64,000 bases of DNA from Shouchella clausii (lineage in GTDB: Bacteria > Bacillota > Bacilli > Bacillales > Bacillaceae_D). The DNA is taken from assembly GCF_001598215.1 (NCBI RefSeq), contig NZ_BCXJ01000009.1, positions 1 through 64,000 of the forward strand. Direction: 5' to 3'. Made by a program: the position numbers and the translations under genes. Below are positions 16,087-27,355 of the stretch, one piece after another. Every line of letters starts with the position of its first letter. The first letter of the stretch is position 1. Below the pieces are notes generated by a model. It made no database searches, was not told the origin of the DNA, and saw only the letters and a list, made by a program, of their open reading frames with translations.

Positions 16087-16617
16087 CTAAATCACGTTGT
16101 TAGAATCGTCTTGCAAAGATATGCCATATTTAAAAACCACATAAAGCGTATAAATAATGGCTAACAGAAGAATGTTTCCTATTAAACCTGGCGAAGAATC
16201 TGAAAAAACATCACTGACATTGTATACATGCGCCTGCGCAAAGAACAGCTGACTAATGATCTGCAAAATGGTAAAGCTAGTAATCGAGATTAAGATTAGT
16301 TTGAGATACGTAAGATTTTGAGAAACAAAAAAGTGTTGTTTATAAATATTACCAATCATTTTATGTAGAGCGTACATAATAATAAACAAACAAGCAATGA
16401 TGGCTAGCGCGACTAAACAAGAAAGTACTAAAAACCATACTGATAGGTTTGTGTTTAACCCTGCATACTGTAGCAATTGCGTTTTGACCCCGCTCGACAC
16501 GACCAATAAAGCTCCAGCCGCAAATAACAGTATTAATCCAGCAAACGCAAATAAAACTTGAGCAATTAGCGACACAATTGACAGGAATTTTAGAACGGTC
16601 TTGGTAAAAAGATTCAT
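16087..16617 (-). CDS. DUF2975 family membrane protein
   Basis: 176 aa with four hydrophobic segments (about 10-42, 60-85, 102-125 and 145-165). Its length and its pairing with a small XRE regulator are typical of DUF2975 proteins. No function is established to my knowledge. AAGGGGGG lies 6 nt before the ATG. It is transcribed from the repeat-containing promoter at 16641-16679 together with the XRE gene. The low GC content of this pair relative to the flanking ribosomal genes suggests later acquisition. Confidence 0.82.
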   Translation of the reverse strand: MNLFTKTVLKFLSIVSLIAQVLFAFAGLILLFAAGALLVVSSGVKTQLLQYAGLNTNLSVWFLVLSCLVALAIIACLFIIMYALHKMIGNIYKQHFFVSQNLTYLKLILISITSFTILQIISQLFFAQAHVYNVSDVFSDSSPGLIGNILLLAIIYTLYVVFKYGISLQDDSNNVI

Positions 16618-16640
16618 TATATGCCCCCCTTAACTACCCA

Positions 16641-16679
16641 TTATTGTAAAACGATAATATGTTATTGTCAAACGATAAT
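16641..16679 (-). promoter_or_regulatory. promoter with two direct-repeat operators for the DUF2975-XRE pair
   Basis: On the minus strand -35 TTGACA (16666-16671), 17-nt spacer, -10 TACAAT (16643-16648). Two 18-bp repeats, TTATTGT(A/C)AAACGATAAT (16641-16658 and 16662-16679), begin exactly 21 bp apart; each is an imperfect palindrome. One covers the -10 and one the -35, so a bound regulator would exclude RNA polymerase. Confidence 0.82.
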
Positions 16680-16718
16680 TTTTTGTTGCTTGTTTTAAAG
16701 GGATTTCGATTTTTGTAC

Positions 16719-16752
16719 TAAAAAACCCCTCCCCGATTTCCTCGGGAAGAGG
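16719..16752 (-). terminator. terminator after rpsI
   Basis: 11-bp G/C-rich stem with G-T pairs (16726-16736 with 16742-16752), 5-nt loop, followed on the minus strand by a run of T. It ends the rplM-rpsI transcript. Confidence 0.88.
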
Positions 16753-16767
16753 CTGTAAACGTTGATA

Positions 16768-17160
16768 TTAACGCTTCGAGAACTGAGGCGCACGACGAGC
16801 GGCTTTAAGACCGTATTTTTTACGTTCTTTCATGCGGGCATCGCGTGTAAGGAAGCCTGCTGCTTTTAGTGTTGCACGGTTGTCAGGATCGACTTGTAGT
16901 AGGGCGCGGGCAATGCCGTGGCGGATTGCGCCTGCTTGGCCGGTGAAGCCGCCGCCATTAACGTTAACATGGACATCGTACTGGCCAGTCACGCCTGTTT
17001 CTACAAGCGGTTGTTTTACGATCAATTTTAATGTTTCAAGACCGAAATATTCATCAAGGTCACGGCCGTTTACAACAATTTTGCCTTCGCCAGGAATAAG
17101 GCGCACACGGGCAACAGAGTGCTTACGGCGGCCTGTGCCGTAGTATTGTACTTGAGCCAT
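16768..17160 (-). CDS. rpsI: 30S ribosomal protein S9
   Basis: 130 aa, the usual size. It carries the family features [15 protein letters not shown] near the start, [19 protein letters not shown] in the middle, and the conserved basic tail PQFSKR that reaches the P-site tRNA. The ATG at 17160 has AGGAGG 8 nt upstream; the frame two codons longer is not used. Co-transcribed with rplM. Confidence 0.98.
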
Positions 17161-17179
17161 AATCATTACCTCCTAAAGA

Positions 17180-17617
17180 TTAACCGCGAAGCTCGTATGC
17201 TTCTGGTTTTTGTGCATGGTGATTGTGTTCTGAGCCTGCATAGACATGCAGTTTCATTCCTTGTTTGCGGCCAAGAGTGTTTTTCGGAAGCATCCCTTTG
17301 ATCGCCAACTCAAGCATACGCTCAGGCTTGTTCGCACGCATGTCTTGCGCTTTTGTTTGTTTCAAGCCGCCTGGGTGGTTCGTGTGGCGGTAGTAAATTT
17401 TATCTTGGAGCTTGTTTCCAGTTAATTGAATTTTGCTTGCATTCAAAACAATCACATGGTCGCCAGTATCGACGTGCGGCGTGAAAGTTGGTTTGTGCTT
17501 TCCGCGAAGGATAGATGCTACTTCTGAAGCAAGACGCCCAAGCGTTTGCCCTTCAGCGTCGACTACATACCACTTACGCTCAACTTCGTTTGGCTTTGCC
17601 ATATATGTTGTACGCAT
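17180..17617 (-). CDS. rplM: 50S ribosomal protein L13
   Basis: 145 aa, full length, with [13 protein letters not shown] and the conserved [10 protein letters not shown]. First gene of the rplM-rpsI operon, preceded by AGGAGG, a leader of about 145 nt and a strong promoter. L13 binds 23S rRNA early in 50S assembly; in Firmicutes the leader is thought to mediate feedback by the protein. Confidence 0.98.
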
Positions 17618-17761
17618 AGTTTAAACCTCCTAAATAATAAACACGTTTTTATCTGATCGTTTTGCCAAGAGAAACACGTTAAACTGGCTGTTTTAATGCG
17701 CATTCCCTTTAGCATTGTCCTTTATTCCGTAACCCGGGGCAGTGGGTCTTAAGAATTGCCA
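17618..17761 (-). ncRNA. rplM leader, candidate L13 autoregulatory RNA
   Basis: An untranslated stretch of about 145 nt between the predicted transcription start and rplM. Firmicutes are known to carry an L13 leader at this place, so function is inferred from position; I did not match the structure base by base. Confidence 0.45.
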
Positions 17762-17767
17762 TCTAAT

Positions 17768-17796
17768 ATCATACAATATCGGCTTAGTAAAGTCAA
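17768..17796 (-). promoter_or_regulatory. rplM: rplM-rpsI promoter
   Basis: -35 TTGACT (17791-17796), 17-nt spacer, -10 TATGAT (17768-17773) on the minus strand, immediately after the truA stop codon. It separates rplM-rpsI from the upstream ribosomal superoperon. Confidence 0.8.
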
Positions 17797-18582
17797 TTAT
17801 TTCATAGAAACTTGTCCGGGTGTTTCATTTACAAAAAGCGGCTGGCCGTAGTCCACTTCATACAGGCATAAGCCATGCGCAGGTGCTGTTTTTCCAGCCA
17901 GATTGCGGCTTTTGCCTGCCAAAATGACTTTCATTTCAGAGGCTACACGTTTTCCAGTGCCTATTTCTAGAAGCGTTCCGACTATGATGCGTACCATATT
18001 GTATAAAAAACCAGTGCCACGGATTGAAATAAGCAGCCCTTCTTCGCTAGGCTGGACGGCTACATGGGTAATCGTCCTAACTTTATCGGCTACGGTTGTG
18101 TTCGCTGCACAAAAAGCAGAAAAGTCGTGTGTCCCTAACAAATGCTTAGCCGCTGTCTGCATCGCCGGCACATCAAGAGCTTGTTTAATGTGGACAGCAA
18201 AATGGCGGCGAAACACATTTTCGAAAGGTCCGCATTGGATATAATAGCGATACTCTTTCGCCTGCGCCCCATAACGGGCATGAAAATCCGGCCCTACCAT
18301 TGCCGCGTTTGTGACGACAATGTCATCAGGAAGATGGGTGTTTAAAGCAGATACCCAACGCTCAGGGGCAATCGCTAATTCTGTATCAAAATGGAGCACT
18401 TGGCCACAGGCGTGCACTCCTGCATCCGTGCGCCCTGACGCTACGACTGGGACTCGTGCCCCTTTATGAATTTCTTGCAGTGCTCTTTCAACTTCGCTTT
18501 GGACCGTGCGCTTGCCGGGCTGGACTTGGTAACCGGCAAAAGCCGTGCCGTCATAGCTTAGTTTGCATGCCATTCTAGACAT
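17797..18582 (-). CDS. truA: tRNA pseudouridine(38-40) synthase TruA
   Basis: About 261 aa. The catalytic Asp is in SGRTDAGVHA, with YDGTAFAGYQVQ at the N-terminus and GTHDFSAFC in the second half. TruA modifies positions 38-40 of the tRNA anticodon arm. The start is either the ATG at 18582 (GAAGGAG 11 nt upstream) or Met4 at 18573 (AAAGGA 10 nt upstream). It follows ecfT by about 20 nt, the same order as in B. subtilis (ybxA-ybaE-ybaF-truA). Confidence 0.95.
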   Translation of the reverse strand: MSRMACKLSYDGTAFAGYQVQPGKRTVQSEVERALQEIHKGARVPVVASGRTDAGVHACGQVLHFDTELAIAPERWVSALNTHLPDDIVVTNAAMVGPDFHARYGAQAKEYRYYIQCGPFENVFRRHFAVHIKQALDVPAMQTAAKHLLGTHDFSAFCAANTTVADKVRTITHVAVQPSEEGLLISIRGTGFLYNMVRIIVGTLLEIGTGKRVASEMKVILAGKSRNLAGKTAPAHGLCLYEVDYGQPLFVNETPGQVSMK

Positions 18583-18602
18583 TTCCTTTTGTTCTCCTTC
18601 AA

Positions 18603-19397
18603 CTAAAACCAGGCAAGCAGGAACGCCACAGTCGCACTGACAAGCAGCGCATACGTATCCTTAAACGCCCACTGGTTTGTTTTCCAGGACGACCGTTCCC
18701 TGTTGCGGCTGTATCCCCGCGCTTCCATGGCTTGAGCCAACTCTTCTGCACGCTTTAAAGAGCGAACAAATAGCGGCACAAGCAGTGGCACGTACGCTAG
18801 TACGCGTTTCATGAATGGCAGGTCACGGACGCCAATTCCCCTTGCTGCTTGAGCCCGGGATATCGTGTATAATTCACCACTTAAAATCGGAATAAAGCGT
18901 AATGTAATCGACATCATCATCGCAAGGTCTGAAACGGGAAATTTTACGGCCTTTAACGGCTTCAGGAGCGATTCAATCGCCCACGTAATATGCAACGGGC
19001 TTGTCGTCATCGTCAATAGCGTTGCAGCAAGAAATAGACACAAAGTGCGCCACGCTAAAATCCCGCCTTCAGCAAGGCCTTCGGCGTAAACGGGCCACCC
19101 AAATAGTTGAAAAACCAACTGGCCTTCCCGCGTTACAATCACTTGCAACAAAGCAAAGGCAATGACAAACCACATAATCGGTTTCAGCGATTTGGCAAGG
19201 ACAGAGAGCGGCACATTGCTAAAGGCGATCGCCGCTGCAAAATAGCACGCTGACATCGCCAGCGTTGCAGGAGAGGCAACAAAAAATAGCGCAAATGCGA
19301 CAATGAACACGCTAAGCAACTTGCTGCGCGGGTCGAGGCGATGCACAAATGAATCGCTTTGTCTGTATTGCCCCATTAAAAGCGACGGACCTTTCAT
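18603..19397 (-). CDS. ecfT: ECF transporter transmembrane protein EcfT
   Basis: 264 aa with about five membrane segments. The two Ala-Arg-Gly coupling motifs that contact the ATPases are visible in AQAARGIGV and AMEARGY. It forms the energy-coupling module with EcfA1 and EcfA2, shared by many vitamin-binding S components encoded elsewhere. The ATG at 19397 has AAAGGAGG 6 nt upstream and overlaps the ecfA2 stop by 4 nt. Confidence 0.95.
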   Translation of the reverse strand: MKGPSLLMGQYRQSDSFVHRLDPRSKLLSVFIVAFALFFVASPATLAMSACYFAAAIAFSNVPLSVLAKSLKPIMWFVIAFALLQVIVTREGQLVFQLFGWPVYAEGLAEGGILAWRTLCLFLAATLLTMTTSPLHITWAIESLLKPLKAVKFPVSDLAMMMSITLRFIPILSGELYTISRAQAARGIGVRDLPFMKRVLAYVPLLVPLFVRSLKRAEELAQAMEARGYSRNRERSSWKTNQWAFKDTYALLVSATVAFLLAWF

Positions 19398-20242
19398 TGC
19401 CGCCCTCCTTTGCGATCGATGAGCCAATCTGCTAACGTTGCTGCATCAGGTAAAAAAGGAATCGTCCCTTTTGACGTCATTGCCTTTTGTGCAAAAGCCA
19501 TCGGTCTTGGCAAAGCCAGTTTTGCCGTTTGTAACACATCTTGCTCTTGAAATACGGCAGCAGGCTCGCCCATCATTAGCGGCGTCCCATTATGCATCAC
19601 CACGCAAAAATCCGCATATTTAGCAACGTCGTCCATTGAATGGGTCACCATCCAAATCGACGCTTTGTTTGTTTGGCGATAATTGCAAAGCAAATGGAAC
19701 AGCGCCTCTTTGGATGCTGGGTCAAGTCCGGCTCCAGGCTCGTCTAACACAAGCATTTTCGGCTGCTGCACGAAAACAGAGGCAATGGCGACTCGTCGTT
19801 TCTGCCCCCCTGAAAGCTGAAACGGGGAAGCGCTGAGTAACGAAGGCGGCAGCCCAACTGAGTTAAGGGCTGCGGCAGCGGTTTTCGCCGCCTCGACTTT
19901 TGAGACGCCCTGCATCCGTAGTGCATAGCCAATCTCTTTTTCGACTGTTTCTTCAAATAGCTGATGTTCCGGATATTGAAAGACGAAGCCGACCTTTTTC
20001 CTTAATTGTTGTAGCTGCTTTTTTTGCTCAGGCAGACGAACGTCCCCAATTTCGACTGTTCCTTTTGTTGGCAAAAGCAAACCGTTTAAATGCTGGACCA
20101 ATGTCGATTTTCCCGCTCCGCTAGCACCAATCACAGCAACAAACCGACCTGCTGGCACACGGAGCGTAACGCGATTAAGCGCTTGGACCGTTTTGCCTGC
20201 ATCGTTGTATTCGTAGCTTACTTCGTTAAATGCAACGTCCAT
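19394..20242 (-). CDS. ecfA2: ECF transporter ATPase EcfA2
   Basis: 282-aa ABC ATPase: Walker A GASGAGKST, signature LSGGQKRRVA, Walker B MLVLDEP with AGLDP. The group-II ECF type is shown by pairing with a second ATPase and EcfT. It starts within the last codons of ecfA1 (25-nt overlap), suggesting translational coupling. Provides ATP hydrolysis for vitamin and micronutrient uptake. Confidence 0.95.
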   Translation of the reverse strand: MDVAFNEVSYEYNDAGKTVQALNRVTLRVPAGRFVAVIGASGAGKSTLVQHLNGLLLPTKGTVEIGDVRLPEQKKQLQQLRKKVGFVFQYPEHQLFEETVEKEIGYALRMQGVSKVEAAKTAAAALNSVGLPPSLLSASPFQLSGGQKRRVAIASVFVQQPKMLVLDEPGAGLDPASKEALFHLLCNYRQTNKASIWMVTHSMDDVAKYADFCVVMHNGTPLMMGEPAAVFQEQDVLQTAKLALPRPMAFAQKAMTSKGTIPFLPDAATLADWLIDRKGGRQ

Positions 20243-21036
20243 AATGCTTGCACTAGCTCCTCTTCCGTTTGGGAATTGCCTATCGCTACACCGCGCTTGT
20301 GCAATTCAGCTTGGAGCTCATATAAAAAAGGAAGCGCGATATCGAGCTGTTCTACTTGGTCGTGATCAAAAAATAGCTGGGCCGGTGTGCCATCAAAAAC
20401 CAAACAGCCCTCTTTAAGCGCTAAAACACGGTCTGCAAAGGGCAGTTCTTCTGGATCGTGGGTAATGGACAAGATGGTCTTGCCTTTGCGATGGAGTTTC
20501 TTTAATAGCGAAAGCCATTCCCTTTGCCCAGCCGGATCTAGCATGGAGGTGGCTTCATCGAGAACGAGAATGTCTGGGTCAGGTGCTAGCACACCCCCAA
20601 GGGCGACTCGTTGCTTTTGACCACCTGATAGGCGGCTCACATCCCGTTTTAGCAATGCTTCAATGCCTAGTTCCTTTGCCACTGTTGCAACACGCCGTGA
20701 AATTTGCTCAGGTGGCCACCCACGGTTTTCCAGCCCAAACGCAAGATCATCTTCCACAATGGTTGTGACAATTTGATTGTCGGGATTTTGAAAAACAAAC
20801 CCCACTGTTAGGCGGATTTTCTCTGCATTTGCTTCCGTTGTCCACTTTTGGACCGTCACTGTTCCGGAAGAGGGCAGCAATAAGCCATTTAATAGCCTTG
20901 CCAACGTCGATTTCCCAGAGCCACTACGCCCGACAACTGCAACCCACTCACCCTTTTGAACGTGCAGCGAAATGTCCGAGAGCGCGTCGGTAGCATGATT
21001 GGCATAACGATAGGAAACATGCTCACAAACAAGCAT
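20218..21036 (-). CDS. ecfA1: ECF transporter ATPase EcfA1
   Basis: 272-aa ABC ATPase: Walker A GRSGSGKST, signature LSGGQKQRVA, Walker B ILVLDEA with TSMLDP. The ATG at 21036 is preceded by a G-rich GGGGTGTGGGG rather than a canonical site; the longer frame would start inside the terminator after rplQ. First gene of the ecf-truA group, 101 nt after rplQ. Confidence 0.93.
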   Translation of the reverse strand: MLVCEHVSYRYANHATDALSDISLHVQKGEWVAVVGRSGSGKSTLARLLNGLLLPSSGTVTVQKWTTEANAEKIRLTVGFVFQNPDNQIVTTIVEDDLAFGLENRGWPPEQISRRVATVAKELGIEALLKRDVSRLSGGQKQRVALGGVLAPDPDILVLDEATSMLDPAGQREWLSLLKKLHRKGKTILSITHDPEELPFADRVLALKEGCLVFDGTPAQLFFDHDQVEQLDIALPFLYELQAELHKRGVAIGNSQTEEELVQALWTLHLTK

Positions 21037-21062
21037 CCCCACACCCCATTTTTTTACGTAAC

Positions 21063-21115
21063 AAAAAAGGGCATAGAGTGAAAGAAGCACCTTGCTCCTA
21101 TTGTCTCCTGCCCTT
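21063..21115 (-). terminator. hairpin between rplQ and ecfA1
   Basis: Outer stem AAGGGCA/TGCCCTT (21067-21073 with 21109-21115) enclosing an inner AGCA/TGCT hairpin, then TTTTT on the minus strand. The long interior makes it a probably leaky terminator that lowers ecf expression relative to the ribosomal genes. Confidence 0.6.
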
Positions 21116-21137
21116 AATCGCCGCTTACCTGAGCTTT

Positions 21138-21500
21138 TTAAACAAACTCAATGATTGCCATTGGTGCACCGTCACCACGACGAGGACCAACTTTAAGAAT
21201 GCGTGTATATCCACCTTGACGCTCTGCAAAGCGCGGAGCGATATCTGCAAACAGCTTTTGGATTGCATCTTGCCCTGATTCAACGTCTGCTGTTTCGTTG
21301 CGAACGAACGCTGCAGCTTGACGACGGGCATGCAAATCACCGCGTTTTCCAAGCGTAATCATTTTTTCGACGATTGGACGCAGCTCCTTTGCTTTTGCTT
21401 CAGTCGTTTCAATGCGTTCGTTGATGATAAGGTCTGTCACCAAATCACGAAGCAACGCTTTACGTTGTGAGCTCGTACGGCCAAGTTTTGCGTATGCCAT
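21138..21500 (-). CDS. rplQ: 50S ribosomal protein L17
   Basis: 120 aa, normal bacterial length. It starts [20 protein letters not shown], the family signature, with [20 protein letters not shown] near the C-terminus. It follows rpoA by 34 nt and is the last ribosomal gene of the alpha operon. Confidence 0.98.
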   Translation of the reverse strand: MAYAKLGRTSSQRKALLRDLVTDLIINERIETTEAKAKELRPIVEKMITLGKRGDLHARRQAAAFVRNETADVESGQDAIQKLFADIAPRFAERQGGYTRILKVGPRRGDGAPMAIIEFV

Positions 21501-21534
21501 GCTAATTCCCTCCTTTGAGACAAAAACCTATTCC

Positions 21535-22479
21535 TTATTCTTCATTGCGAAGCCCGAGGCCAAGTTCGCCCAACTTCTCTTGTACTTCTTCAAGTGATTT
21601 ACGGCCAAGGTTGCGGACTTTCATCATGTCTTCCTCTGTTTTGTGCGTCAATTCCTGTACAGTATTAATGCCAGCACGCTTCAAACAGTTGTACGAACGG
21701 ACCGATAAGTCAAGTTCCTCAATGGTCATTTCAAGTACTTTTTCTTTTTGGTCCTCTTCTTTTTCGACCATGATTTCCGCATTTTGCGCTTGGTCTGTTA
21801 AACCTACGAAAATATTTAAGTGCTCCGTAAGAATTTTCGCGCCAAGAGAAACGGCTTCTTCTGGGCGAGTACTTCCATCGGTCCACACATCAAGGGTTAG
21901 TTTATCATAGTTTGTGACTTGCCCGACACGCGTGTTTTCAACTTGGTAGTTAACGCGCGCCACCGGTGTATAGATCGAGTCAATCGGAAGAACGCCAATT
22001 GGCTGGTCATCATTTTTGTTGCCTTCAGCAAGAACGTACCCACGACCTCGTTTCGCCTGCAAGCGCATGCGGAACGATGCTCCTTTTGTAAGCGTAGCGA
22101 TATGAAGATCAGGATTTAATACTTCAACGTCACTGTCATGAGTCAAATCACCGGCAGTTACATTGCCTTCACCTTGTACATCAATTTCAAGCGTTTTTTC
22201 TTCATCTGAATAAATTTTCAAAGCCAATTTTTTCAGATTCAAGATGATTGTCGTAACATCTTCTACAACGCCTTCAATTGTTGAAAATTCGTGAAGGACA
22301 CCGTCAATTTGAACAGATGTAACCGCAGCTCCTGGAAGCGAGGACAAAAGGATGCGACGCAAGGAGTTTCCTAGTGTTGTTCCATAACCGCGCTCTAGAG
22401 GCTCTACGACAAATTTGCCGTATTTCGCGTCTTCGCTAACTTCCACCGTTTCAATATTCGGCTTTTCAATTTCAATCAT
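21535..22479 (-). CDS. rpoA: RNA polymerase alpha subunit
   Basis: 314 aa, the length of the B. subtilis protein. The N-terminal assembly domain contains [19 protein letters not shown]; a linker follows, then the C-terminal DNA-binding domain (about 245-314) with [14 protein letters not shown] and [12 protein letters not shown]. It is preceded by a long spacer with its own predicted promoter, so it can be made separately from rpsK. Confidence 0.99.
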   Translation of the reverse strand: MIEIEKPNIETVEVSEDAKYGKFVVEPLERGYGTTLGNSLRRILLSSLPGAAVTSVQIDGVLHEFSTIEGVVEDVTTIILNLKKLALKIYSDEEKTLEIDVQGEGNVTAGDLTHDSDVEVLNPDLHIATLTKGASFRMRLQAKRGRGYVLAEGNKNDDQPIGVLPIDSIYTPVARVNYQVENTRVGQVTNYDKLTLDVWTDGSTRPEEAVSLGAKILTEHLNIFVGLTDQAQNAEIMVEKEEDQKEKVLEMTIEELDLSVRSYNCLKRAGINTVQELTHKTEEDMMKVRNLGRKSLEEVQEKLGELGLGLRNEE

Positions 22480-22652
22480 TAAACAAACCCTCCTTCAAAA
22501 CGTCGAACTCCGGCAAACGCAAGGATTGCCCAAAGAGCTCCTTTATTTGGGCTTCCACCTGAGCAAATCCTATTAGTCTTACCTTCATTGTCTATAGATC
22601 TCGTCTTATCCATTATAGACATTAGCGGGAAATCTATACAATGACGATTTTC
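22480..22652 (-). promoter_or_regulatory. internal promoter and leader of rpoA-rplQ
   Basis: On the minus strand -35 TTGTAT (22636-22641), 18-nt spacer, perfect -10 TATAAT (22612-22617), within the 173-nt rpsK-rpoA gap. The leader carries a hairpin GCCCAAA/TTTGGGC (22528-22534 with 22546-22552) with no following T-run. Confidence 0.65.
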
Positions 22653-23054
22653 TTACACTCTACGACGTTTCGGCGGACGGCAGCCATTATGTGGAACTGG
22701 TGTCACATCTTTAATCATGTTCACTTCAAGCCCTACAGCTTGCAATGAACGGATTGCCGCTTCACGGCCAGCTCCTGGGCCTTTAACTGAAACTTCGATC
22801 GTTTTCATGCCATGTTCCATCGCTGTTTTGGCAGCTGATTCAGCAGCCATTTGCGCAGCAAATGGTGTTGACTTACGAGAGCCTTTAAAACCAAGTGCGC
22901 CAGCGCTAGCCCAAGAAATCGCATTGCCATGAGGATCTGTAATCGTCACAATTGTGTTGTTGAATGTAGAACGGATGTGCGCCACACCACTGTCAATGTT
23001 TTTTCTTTGACGACGTTTTGGACGAGTATTCGTTTTTTTAGCCATGTTTTTCAT
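22653..23054 (-). CDS. rpsK: 30S ribosomal protein S11
   Basis: About 130 aa of clear S11: [34 protein letters not shown] and the C-terminal [20 protein letters not shown] lies 3 nt before one ATG (23054) and about 11 nt before a second, in-frame ATG three codons later; the shorter form, starting M-A-K-K, matches the family better. S11 forms part of the 30S platform. Confidence 0.97.
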   Translation of the reverse strand: MKNMAKKTNTRPKRRQRKNIDSGVAHIRSTFNNTIVTITDPHGNAISWASAGALGFKGSRKSTPFAAQMAAESAAKTAMEHGMKTIEVSVKGPGAGREAAIRSLQAVGLEVNMIKDVTPVPHNGCRPPKRRRV

Positions 23055-23066
23055 TTCCCTCCTTGC

Positions 23067-23432
23067 TTATTTTTTCTTATTCGCAACCGTACGTTTTGGA
23101 CCTTTGCGCGTACGAGCATTGTTTTTTGAGTTTTGGCCGCGGACTGGTAAGCCACGACGATGACGAATTCCACGATAGCTGCCGATTTCGATTAGACGTT
23201 TGATGTTCAAGGAAACTTCACGGCGCAAATCGCCTTCCACTTGATAGCCTTCAACCGCTTCGCGAATACGGCCAAGTTCTTCTTCCGTTAGGTCACGAAC
23301 GCGTGTATTTTCATCAACGCCAGCTGTTTCAAGGATTTTTGCTGCTGTTGATTTACCAATACCAAATACGTAAGTGAGTGAGATTACAACGCGCTTATCG
23401 CGAGGAATGTCAACACCTGCAACACGTGCCAT
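23067..23432 (-). CDS. rpsM: 30S ribosomal protein S13
   Basis: 121 aa, full length: [20 protein letters not shown], the helix-hairpin-helix segment [10 protein letters not shown], and the [11 protein letters not shown] motif before the basic tail. It contacts tRNA and the 50S bridge. In the usual place between rpmJ and rpsK. Confidence 0.98.
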   Translation of the reverse strand: MARVAGVDIPRDKRVVISLTYVFGIGKSTAAKILETAGVDENTRVRDLTEEELGRIREAVEGYQVEGDLRREVSLNIKRLIEIGSYRGIRHRRGLPVRGQNSKNNARTRKGPKRTVANKKK

Positions 23433-23454
23433 GGGCTAGGCACCTCCTTATCAT

Positions 23455-23818
<364 letters not shown>

Positions 23819-23902
23819 GAATGGATATCCTCCCTTCGAGTAGATGCAAGCAATACCTTTTTGTCTTCATCACTGTACAGACAGTCTATCTTACCTGAAA
23901 AA

Positions 23903-25365
<1,463 letters not shown>

Positions 25366-25367
<2 letters not shown>

Positions 25368-26676
25368 AGTTAATGAAGCCTTTATACGAACGTTTAATGA
25401 GCTGCCCTTCGATTTGTTTCATCGTATCTAGCGCAACGCCAACGATGATTAACAAGCCCGTGCCGCCAATTTGCACTTGCTGCGGCAAGTCAAGTAGCGC
25501 AATAAACACAACCGGTATCGTTGCGATGGTCGCCAGGAATAGAGCACCAACGAACGTAAGCCGATATAAAATTTTCGTGATAAAAGACTGCGTTGCTTGA
25601 CCAGGACGAATGCCAGGGATATACCCGCCTTGCCGTTTCAAATTATCGGCCATCTTTTCCGGGTTAACCTGTACAAATGTGTAAAAATACGTAAACGCGA
25701 TAATCAGGACAACAAAAATGCTGCCTCCGATCCATGAACTGGGCACGAAATGTTCGATAATCCATCTTGCCCATGCCTTGTCCTCTGGTCCAACAAAAGA
25801 AGCAATGGTTGACGGAAAATAAAACAATGCTGAGGCAAAGATGACCGGAATGACCCCTGCAGCGTTCACTTTAATCGGCAAATGCGTTGACTGTCCGCCT
25901 ACTTGGCTGCGATTGACGACGCGCTTCGCATATTGGACAGGTATTTTCCGCAAGGCTTGGTGCACGTAAATAACGCCAATGATAATCAGTAAAACGATTA
26001 AAGCGAGCAATGCAACGGTGGCGATGCTCAAAAACAACTGGTCGCCTGCGCCTTCAATTTCAGATGTATATAAAGCATTCAGCATGTTTGGAATGCCGGC
26101 TGCAATACCAGCAAAGATAATGAGCGAGATTCCATTCCCTACACCATGAGCCGTAATCTGCTCTCCTAGCCACATTAAAAATGCTGTACCCGCTGTAAGG
26201 ACAATGGCGATATAGACGTACGTCATCACAGATGGATTTTCAATCAAGCCAGGGCCTGCTCCTTGATACATTGAATTAAAACCGACTGACATGGCGATTG
26301 CTTGGACAAACCCTAAAACAATCGTGCCATATCGAGTTACTTGCGTTAGCTTTTTCCGACCAGCCTCGCCCTGTTTCGCCCATTCTGCAAACTTCGGCAC
26401 TACATCAAGTTGAAGAAGCTGAACAACGATCGAGGCTGTGATGTAAGGCATGATCCCCATTGCAAAAATCGAGAAGTTGCTTAATGCGCCGCCGCCAAAG
26501 GTATCGAGAAACCCAAAAGCATTAGCGCCGCCAAAAAGCATCTCAAGCGCATCACTGTTCGTGCCTGGCACGGGTATGAATGCGCCGATTCGAAAAACAA
26601 TAAGCATCAGAAGCGTAAAGACGATTTTTCGACGTAAATCTCTCACACGGAAGATGTTGGAGATCGCCTTAAACAT
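25366..26676 (-). CDS. secY: preprotein translocase subunit SecY
   Basis: 436 aa with ten membrane helices. Starts [21 protein letters not shown]; the plug region GGALSNFSIFAMGIMPYI and the loop PGIRPGQAT are diagnostic. It forms the SecYEG channel with SecE (52417-52605). Its start overlaps the rplO stop by one base (TAATG). Confidence 0.98.
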
Positions 26677-27116
26677 TAAACCACCTCGGTTTTTCCGCCA
26701 GCAGCCTCAATTGCTTTTACTGCAGATGCAGAGAACTTATGAGCTTTTACAGTCAAGTTTTTGTCTAAATTGCCATTGCCAAGCACTTTAATGCCATGCT
26801 TTACGTTTTTTACCGTTTTCGTTTCAATAAGAAGTTCTGGGGTCACTTCTGTGCCAGCTTCAAAACGATTCAGCACGTCTAGGTTCACAACTGTATACTC
26901 TTTACGGTGAATGTTCGTGAATCCACGTTTTGGCAAACGGCGATAAAGCGGGTTTTGCCCACCTTCAAATCCAGGACGAACGCCGCCGCCTGAACGGGCT
27001 TTTTGTCCTTTATGGCCTTTGCCTGCCGTTTTTCCGTTGCCAGAACCGATACCGCGACCTACACGATTGCGGACTTTGCGTGAACCTTCTGCTGGTTGTA
27101 GTTCGTGAAGTTTCAT
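26676..27116 (-). CDS. rplO: 50S ribosomal protein L15
   Basis: 146 aa: [20 protein letters not shown], Gly-rich [18 protein letters not shown] and [11 protein letters not shown]. Usual length and place between rpmD and secY; the overlapping stop/start with secY suggests coupled translation. Confidence 0.98.
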   Translation of the reverse strand: MKLHELQPAEGSRKVRNRVGRGIGSGNGKTAGKGHKGQKARSGGGVRPGFEGGQNPLYRRLPKRGFTNIHRKEYTVVNLDVLNRFEAGTEVTPELLIETKTVKNVKHGIKVLGNGNLDKNLTVKAHKFSASAVKAIEAAGGKTEVV

Positions 27117-27153
27117 GCTTCCTACACCTCCTCGTTATGAAAAAATGATCTAT

Positions 27154-27342
27154 TTACGCGTCGATCTCATTAACAGTAATCAAATGTTTAACTTTGTTTA
27201 CCATTCCGCGGATCGCTGCATTATCTTCTTGTACGACCGTTTGGTGCAATTTACGCAAACCAAGCGTATTTACTGTCACGCGTTGATCGCTTGGGCGGCC
27301 AATCAAGCTACGTGTAAGGGTGATTTCTAATTTCTTCGCCAT
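27154..27342 (-). CDS. rpmD: 50S ribosomal protein L30
   Basis: 62 aa, the short bacterial form: [20 protein letters not shown] and [14 protein letters not shown]. Located between rpsE and rplO as in all bacilli. Confidence 0.97.
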   Translation of the reverse strand: MAKKLEITLTRSLIGRPSDQRVTVNTLGLRKLHQTVVQEDNAAIRGMVNKVKHLITVNEIDA

Positions 27343-27355
27343 CGTAATCCCTCCC

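Noticed and set aside
23819-23902. Missing KOW protein gene between map and infA
   Set aside because: I looked for a short frame here; only 84 nt exist and none encodes a KOW motif, so the gene is absent rather than overlooked.
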